Origin: Acanthaster planci
Taxonomy: Eukaryota > Echinodermata > Asteroidea > Valvatida > Acanthasteridae
Direction: 5' to 3'
DNA: 24,620 nucleotides
Assembly (NCBI RefSeq): GCF_001949145.1
Contig: NW_019091653.1
Coordinates: 77,571 to 102,190, forward strand
Position 1 is the stretch's first letter, and each line of letters begins with the position of its first letter. Shown here in pieces: positions 21,001-24,620 of this stretch. The translations under genes and the position numbers were made by a program. The notes below the pieces were generated by a model, which saw only the letters and a list, made by a program, of their open reading frames with translations, ran no database searches and was not told the origin of the DNA.

Positions 21001-24000
21001 TGGCATGCCAGGACCAGCATTTATTGATGATGATTTATTGATGGTGGATGCTAAACACTTCATTAATACATTTAGTTTTTTCACTATTGTATGTGGAGGT
21101 ACAGTTGGAGAAGCGTAAATGAATACATGTAGGAACTCCCACAGAATCAAAATGAAATGGTATATCTTATAGTATCGTATGAATACTTGTAGTTAAATGC
21201 TTTTGTGTGAATAGTTAACATGTAAATGCCTTCCTGTTCTGTTCAGTGAGACTAAAATTTCAGAATTTGATTATTGCATGTTAACCTTCATCTATTTGTG
21301 GGAGTGGTACAACCAAAATTGGACGTAGTTATGATGAGATAGGAACGATAGCCATTCTGTTTTTTACATTCTTTGTTTCTGATAGAATGTCAGTTGGCTG
21401 TGCATAAACGCTGCTACAACCAAGTGTTGAGTAAGTGTCCCGGTGCAGGCATCGAAACAATGGATACAAAGGTGAGGTTTTTCAGGTTTTTGAAAGGGGG
21501 TGGGGCGGGAGCATCTTTATGGGGGGGGTGTGAGTGCTGTTCCCCTGTTCCAACTATGCAAAGAATGCTTTCTTTGTGATAAATACAGTACTTATCATCG
21601 CCAGTCGCATCAGAACTTGCAACTGTGAAGCCTGGTACAAAAATTAAAAATTTCAAACTGAATTTTTCCAAGATGGTTAAGAGTCCAGAGAAGTGCAAAC
21701 GGACTATGAATTATGTTTCAAATGGGTTCAAAAAGTACATTTGTCCTTAATTAGCTACTTCTTTATTCTAAAACTACATGTACATGTACGTTCATCAAAC
21801 CTAGGTGGGTGTGGTGCATTGTCTGCCTAGGGCACAGCTTATCTTTGCAGACAGAACTATATGAATTAATGCTCAACTGATAACCATGATTACGGAGGAA
21901 GGTCAAGTTACACTGTTCTGTTTAAACAGACATGCAGAATTTCTTTAAGCTACATACACCCAGTACAAGTACATGCACATTTATGTGTACAGTACTTCTC
22001 TTGTTGGGTGACAGAATCACTATACGCTACTTACTACATGTACATTAAGTTTCACACATTTCACTTTTTGGGTTTCTTGTTTTTCTTTTTATTTCTGCTT
22101 TTTAAGCTGCTAAGCAAAAACATTGGAGAACCACTCACCATACAGCATACTCAGTCAGTGTGCCATTTTAGCTGGTAACGTGTTTCTGGTGTTAAACATG
22201 CAATCATCTTCTTCCATTGCTCAGTTTTGCTCTTCGCCACTCCTTGAAAGGGTTTCAGTGGAAAATTTTAATTTGTTTCTTCTAATTGACATTTAATCCT
22301 CTATCAAAAATTTTTGGAAGGCGGGTTGTACCAGTTCCCATCTACCGGTCATTCCTAGTGAAGGATTCTACCTGTATATTTATGTGTTTACGTAATTGGC
22401 CTTTGAAACAGTACATATAACATTAAAATGCTGCCCTAAAGTGGTGATTTTAATTACCTACCAACATTAAAAGGGGCTCTGCTCAGATCCCTTGATTCTC
22501 AGCTCAAGAGTTTTTGCAAGGGAATAGAATTTCTGTGTGGTGACTTTAATTACTTACCAACATTAAAAGGGGCTCTGCTCAGATCCCTTGATTCTCAGCT
22601 CAAGCGTTTTTGCAAGGGAATAGAATTTCTGTTCAGTGTTTTAATGGTTTTGTACAGGTAGGCACCTGTGCTTACTCGAAAACTTTCCCTATTTGTTTTT
22701 CTTTTCTGCAGACTTTGAAGAAGCGTTTCAATCTTAACTTGCCCCATCGCTTCAAGGTATTCACCTACATGAGTCCTACATTCTGCGATCACTGTGGCAC
22801 AATGCTGTATGGTCTTTTCAGGCAAGGGGTCAGATGTGAAGGTACATGTACTTGTATGACTTGTATGTATGGGTGTGGTCTTTGGAGAGAAAAAAAAGTT
22901 TTGGGTGACTGATTTTTTTTCTTTTGGCTAGTGATAGTAATTTCTAAGAGGAACAAGCAACTACATGTACAGGTGCCTGTAAGCATCTTGAGTGGTCCTC
23001 CTGTGTGGTTTTTGTCATCTTGTTTTGTTAGTTTTGAAGGAGGTAGATGCATAGAACATTTTGCTCTCTTAATGCAGGTACAAATTCGTTGAAAATATTA
23101 GCACGGCTTGTGAACAAGAAAAATGTTAGTGCTGAATGGCTGAGCAGGTGTAATATCATATATAAGAGTGAGAAGGGTACACATATACATGTGGCCAACT
23201 GAATACATGCCTTTGCAAAGGGGTTTTTTTAGGAGGAAATTTCAGTGTTTTCTACCCTTTTTTTCTCTGTCACAACTATAAATCACCATACATGTATATG
23301 CAGCAAAGTTTGTGGCAGCCAGAAAGCTCTAATTTTATCCCACTTGCTTGTTGGTGGTTTGGAATGCAGGCTACTGGTAACACCAGCTGGCATATAAACA
23401 CAACCCTGGATGTTGGGTGCTGTTAACAAGGTCTTTCGCCCACACTGCTTGCTCAATTTGTTGTCATTGCACATGGTACCCTGGTTGTAACTGTGTTTAA
23501 ATAAAATCTACATGGTACACAGGTGTACAGTGTACATGTAGATTGATTAAGTAGCTTTGCTTCAAAAGCCTGTGCAGAGGTGTAGTTGTTTATCCAACAT
23601 GGGAAAATGCAGAGTGAGTGCAACTCTTCTTTTGCCAGGAAAACAATGAAAGCTGGTTCAGCATAGGAGAGAAAATTGAACAAATTTGCCTGCATTGCAG
23701 TGATTTTTAAATGTTGATAGACAGCAGCCGTCAGTCAGTGTATTGTACATGGCACTGTAGTTATTATATTACGTAAATAAAATTAGCTATTACTTTGTCT
23801 TTTTAGTATCAGTTCTTTTATCAAATTTGTCTTCATATGCAGATTTGACTTAGTAGCTGCAATTTAGCCCACAGGTACCGATACAGTTGTTTATACAACT
23901 TGCATGACATGGTTGTTCATTAAACTCAGAAAACTGGAAAGTAAGCACAGCTTTCCTGAAATTTAACTTACTGTTACCATGTCCAGGAAAACTACTCAAA

Positions 24001-24154
24001 CTACATGTAGTTCAGAATGGGAGAACAATTGAAGGTGTTCCATTTCTTGGTTTCAGACTGCAACGTGAACATCCACCACAAGTGCAAGAAGAATGTGCCC
24101 AATCTGTGTGGCATCAATCAGAAATTGATGGCCGCTGCCATACATGAGGTGGAG
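8977..24154 (+). CDS. PRKCD: Novel protein kinase C, delta/theta class (5' half, 8 exons)
   Basis: Joined exons 8977-9088, 15363-15556, 18177-18237, 19877-20075, 20368-20402, 21386-21471, 22712-22841 and 24057-24154 total 915 nt, which is 305 codons with no stop. All junctions are GT-AG and phase-matched. Domains: C2 about residues 1-120; pseudosubstrate 151-161 ([11 protein letters not shown], Ala156 in place of a phosphorylatable Ser); C1A 168-218; C1B 241-290. Both C1 domains have the full H-C-C-C-C-H-C-C zinc ligand set. The motif NLCGINQKL after C1B is typical of PKC delta/theta. The C2 domain at the N-terminus, before the C1 pair, marks a novel rather than a conventional PKC. Known role of the family: a Ser/Thr kinase activated at membranes by diacylglycerol. 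The hinge and kinase domain are outside the window. Delta versus theta cannot be separated, because invertebrates usually have one ancestor of both; the symbol is given in that sense. Confidence 0.95.
9145..9175. repeat. Possible transposon end (CAGGGCTCGAAATT)
   Basis: CAGGGCTCGAAATTAGGGCG starts at 9145, just after exon 1. It has the form of a hAT-type terminus, but no opposite end GAGCCCTG was found nearby, so it would be a solo end or chance. Confidence 0.25.
9600..9720. repeat. AAGTC/GACTTG repeat fragment
   Basis: TTGACTGGACTAGAAAAAATGACTT near 9610-9635 and GACTTGACTT units to about 9710 resemble the end of hAT copy B (…GGACTAGCAAAAATGACTT…). No matching second terminus was found, so this is a truncated or rearranged relative. 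Confidence 0.4.
10390..10836. mobile_element. Non-autonomous inverted-repeat element rich in CTCGAGTC
   Basis: The left end reads CCAGCAGTGTTGTAATGAC, and the reverse complement of the right end reads CCAGTGTTGTAACAAGTC; CAGTGTTGTAA is an 11-bp shared terminus. TTA flanks both ends (10387-10389, 10837-10839). The interior has many GACTCGAGTC/GACTCAAGTC units in both orientations and a TACATGTA cluster (10597-10700). TTA duplication would suggest PIF/Harbinger, while CAG..CTG termini would suggest hAT (8-bp flanks match only 4 of 8). No transposase. Confidence 0.65.
11161..11310. repeat. TACATGTA cluster in intron 1
   Basis: Units GGTACATGTACATGTATG, GTGTACATGTATA, GTACAGGTACAGG and GTGCATGTACATGTATGCAC occur within 150 nt. 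Confidence 0.6.
15363..15556 (+). CDS. PRKCD: PKC delta/theta exon 2: core of C2 domain (residues 38-102)
   Basis: The acceptor is CCTCATTTCAG|AAGG and the donor is AAC|GTAAGT (phase 0). The exon encodes the body of the C2 domain, including [17 protein letters not shown] (residues 53-69), which matches the W-K-S-T-F-D-A-H-I-Y-E-G-R block of mammalian PKC delta. His60, Tyr62 and Arg65 correspond to human His62, Tyr64 and Arg67. Other AGs at 15371-15372 and 15374-15375 would break the phase, so 15363 is preferred. Upstream sequence from 15091 reads open in another frame but is intronic. Confidence 0.93.
15557..18176 (+). other. Intron 2 of the PKC gene (2620 nt)
   Basis: It is bounded by GTAAGT and CTCTAG (phase 0). 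It contains a long pyrimidine-rich stretch (about 15850-16160) and TACATGTA repeats at about 16590-16615, 16865-16895 and 17100-17195. No exon is supported. A perfect-looking acceptor at 16090-16091 inside the pyrimidine tract has only a poor donor beside it. Confidence 0.85.
18177..18237 (+). CDS. PRKCD: PKC delta/theta exon 3: end of C2 domain (residues 103-122)
   Basis: This 61-nt exon encodes [20 protein letters not shown], the last C2 beta-strands; it matches the L-D-L-Q-P-x-A-K-V-L region of PKC delta. The acceptor is TTTTACCTCTAG|TTG, phase 0. The donor AAAG|GTATTT is a poor match to the consensus, but the phase (1) joins exactly to exon 4, making the split codon G|AT (Asp123). The Trp usual just before this segment (F-W-L-D-L in mammals) is absent at the exon 2/3 junction. 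Skipping this exon would shift the frame. Confidence 0.85.
18238..19876 (+). other. Intron 3 of the PKC gene (1639 nt)
   Basis: It is phase 1, with a weak 5' end (GTATTT). It includes degenerate GGTCCC-type short repeats (18580-18720), a C10A8 tract near 18798-18816 and a patch without TACATG repeats at about 19060-19490. No additional exon is supported. Confidence 0.8.
19877..20075 (+). CDS. PRKCD: PKC delta/theta exon 4: linker, pseudosubstrate and first part of C1A (residues 123-188)
   Basis: The acceptor is CACAAATCCAG|ATGAC and the donor is ATCTG|GTGAGTG (phase 2). The exon encodes an acidic linker (EVDDNDK, 138-144), the pseudosubstrate [11 protein letters not shown] (151-161), and the first half of C1A beginning at His168 with Cys181 and Cys184. 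The Arg-rich stretch with Ala156 at the phospho-acceptor position is the classical PKC autoinhibitory motif. The polypyrimidine tract is modest; the acceptor was chosen because it alone keeps the phase with exon 3 and the frame with the C1 domain. Confidence 0.92.
20076..20367 (+). other. Intron 4 of the PKC gene (292 nt)
   Basis: This short phase 2 intron splits Trp189 inside C1A. It has GTGAGT and TTCACAG ends. The only repeat-like content is one TACATGTACACGTA stretch near 20250. Confidence 0.88.
20368..20402 (+). CDS. PRKCD: PKC delta/theta exon 5: micro-exon in C1A (residues 189-200)
   Basis: This 35-nt exon has acceptor TTCACAG|GGGT and donor AAAG|GTAAGA (phase 1). It completes Trp189 and encodes [11 protein letters not shown], containing the glycine and QGYKC block of C1A and zinc ligand Cys199. 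The spacing Cys184-X14-Cys199 is one residue longer than in mammalian PKC delta C1A and resembles PKC epsilon/eta (W-G-V-I-G-K-Q-G-Y). Intron 4 upstream is only 292 nt, the shortest here. Confidence 0.93.
20403..21385 (+). other. Intron 5 of the PKC gene (983 nt)
   Basis: This phase 1 intron has GTAAGA and GATAG ends. It contains a TACATGTA cluster at about 20596-20640 and 20680-20720. Nothing else is recognisable. Confidence 0.88.
21386..21471 (+). CDS. PRKCD: PKC delta/theta exon 6: end of C1A (residues 201-229)
   Basis: The acceptor is TTTCTGATAG|AATG and the donor is ACAAAG|GTGAGG (phase 0). The exon encodes the remaining C1A ligands Cys202, His207, Cys210 and Cys218 (motif CQLAVHKRC) and a short inter-C1 linker, [10 protein letters not shown]. 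The C1A pattern H-X12-C-X2-C-X14-C-X2-C-X4-H-X2-C-X7-C is complete. A G-rich stretch starts 25 nt after the donor. Confidence 0.94.
21496..21528 (+). promoter_or_regulatory. Intronic G-run cluster (possible G-quadruplex / splicing enhancer)
   Basis: Runs GGGGG, GGGG, GGG and GGGGGGGG with loops of 1, 1 and 11 nt lie 25-57 nt downstream of the exon 6 donor. G-runs just inside introns are known intronic splicing enhancers, and four runs can fold as a quadruplex. The function here is inferred from position only. Confidence 0.4.
22441..22632. repeat. 96-bp tandem duplication (two copies)
   Basis: 22441-22536 and 22537-22632 are direct copies of 96 nt differing at about 3 positions. Each starts GTGGTGA and ends GAATTTCTGT. 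The unit contains TGCTCAG and ATTCTCAG sequences. The array ends 79 nt before the exon 7 acceptor. I see no coding or mobile-element signature. Confidence 0.9.
22712..22841 (+). CDS. PRKCD: PKC delta/theta exon 7: first part of C1B (residues 230-272)
   Basis: The acceptor is CTTTTCTGCAG|ACT, a strong site. The donor AAG|GTACATGTA (phase 1) lies inside a TACATGTA repeat. The exon encodes C1B from His241 with Cys254, Cys257 and Cys271; [19 protein letters not shown] is near-identical to PKC delta/theta C1B. Domain position 22 is Tyr262 (MLYGL), where mammalian novel PKCs have Trp and conventional PKCs have Tyr. A 96-bp tandem duplication ends about 80 nt before this exon. Confidence 0.95.
22842..24056 (+). 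other. Intron 7 of the PKC gene (1215 nt)
   Basis: This phase 1 intron splits Asp273 inside C1B. Its 5' end is GTACATGTACTTG, a repeat unit. The acceptor is TTGGTTTCAG. The rest is AT-rich unique sequence without identifiable genes. Confidence 0.88.
24057..24154 (+). CDS. PRKCD: PKC delta/theta exon 8: end of C1B and start of hinge (residues 273-305)
   Basis: The acceptor is TTGGTTTCAG|ACTG and the donor is GTGGAG|GTAAGC (phase 0). The exon supplies Cys274, His279, Cys282 and Cys290, completing C1B, followed by [30 protein letters not shown] is the matching hinge-start sequence in PKC theta, so this exon gives the best evidence for delta/theta over epsilon/eta. The remaining exons (hinge and kinase) are not in the window. 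Confidence 0.95.
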
Positions 24155-24620
24155 GTAAGCAAGACCAGTGCATCAGGGTGAAATGCAGCTCAAGCGTGGC
24201 CAGCCATCTCTGTGATTTCACGGTGGGCCTTTAGTACTGAAGCATGCTGCTGTGTAGACTCTGGTGTAGGAATGAAAAACTCTGGTGTGTGGGACACAGA
24301 ATGGTTTGTGCACACGCATATTTTTCGTTCCACATCTAGATGTGCACGAAACCTGTGTTGGCTATGTAATTATGCAATATGATGTTTAGCTGTACATCTC
24401 ACTGTCACTTATAATATCAACTGTCACCATTGCGGACACCTTTTTCTCCAAAATCTGGAGCAAAAATTCGTGACAAACCAAAATGATATGCATAAAATAC
24501 CACCAGACTGACTAGAGTGGTCATGAGACTGCAATTTCAGGAGAGGTACTACTGAACTACTGCCATACCCCCATGGTTTACTTCATTTGACACACTGCTT
24601 GACACCATGGAAACAAGGAT
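24155..24620 (+). other. Start of intron 8 (runs off the window)
   Basis: It begins GTAAGC. No further PKC exon is recognisable up to the end; the expected next coding content would be the hinge region. Confidence 0.7.

Larger units (their letters stand above)
21472..22711 (+). other. Intron 6 of the PKC gene (1240 nt)
   Basis: This phase 0 intron has GTGAGG and CTGCAG ends. It separates the C1A and C1B coding exons. It contains a G-run cluster next to the donor (21496-21528) and a 96-bp tandem duplication (22441-22632) close to the acceptor. Confidence 0.88.

Noticed and set aside
22595-22825. Minus-strand open frame over the C1B exon
   Set aside because: It is a shadow of exon 7; the plus strand carries the conserved C1B residues and splice signals.

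Overview
The window is animal nuclear DNA carrying the 5' half of one intron-rich gene on the + strand. The gene is a novel-type (calcium-independent) protein kinase C of the delta/theta class. Eight coding exons were found between 8977 and 24154. Their reading phases agree at all seven junctions, and together they encode residues 1-305: an N-terminal C2 domain, an autoinhibitory pseudosubstrate and two complete zinc-binding C1 domains (C1A, C1B). The hinge and the whole kinase domain lie beyond the right edge. I see no bacterial features, no operon, no CRISPR array, no convincing RNA gene and no second protein-coding gene.

Layout. 1-8861 is upstream or 5'UTR-intron sequence. It holds dense TACATGTA-type palindromic repeats and several small non-autonomous DNA transposons: a 403-bp hAT-type element with a perfect 8-bp target duplication (1758-2160), an inverted, degraded relative of it (6050-6428), a second hAT-type element with a TAGGGCTG terminus (2882-3359), an inverted-repeat element (2257-2523) and a 96-bp hairpin (3999-4094). 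A segment at about 2535-2653 resembles the 3' tail of L2/MIR elements. 8862-9088 is the first coding exon with a 5'UTR, a strong 3' splice site, an in-frame upstream stop and a perfect Kozak start. Introns 1-7 follow (6.3, 2.6, 1.6, 0.3, 1.0, 1.2 and 1.2 kb). Intron 1 contains a 447-bp CTCGAGTC-rich element, and intron 6 contains a 96-bp tandem duplication.

How the parts work together. In this family the C1 domains bind diacylglycerol or phorbol ester and bring the kinase to membranes. This pulls the pseudosubstrate out of the active site, while the C2 domain serves protein contacts (phosphotyrosine binding in mammalian PKC delta) rather than calcium binding.

Organism. The intron/exon structure, the PKC sequence and the transposon types indicate a bilaterian animal. 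The abundance of TACATGTA palindromes and the L2-like tail fit an invertebrate deuterostome (echinoderm, hemichordate or amphioxus), but this is inference with low confidence.

I did not find an unknown biological system. The most unusual signals are the pervasive TACATGTA/TACCGGTA palindromes, one of which overlaps a real 5' splice site, the cluster of hAT-type miniature elements, and some unusual residues in the C2 and C1B domains.
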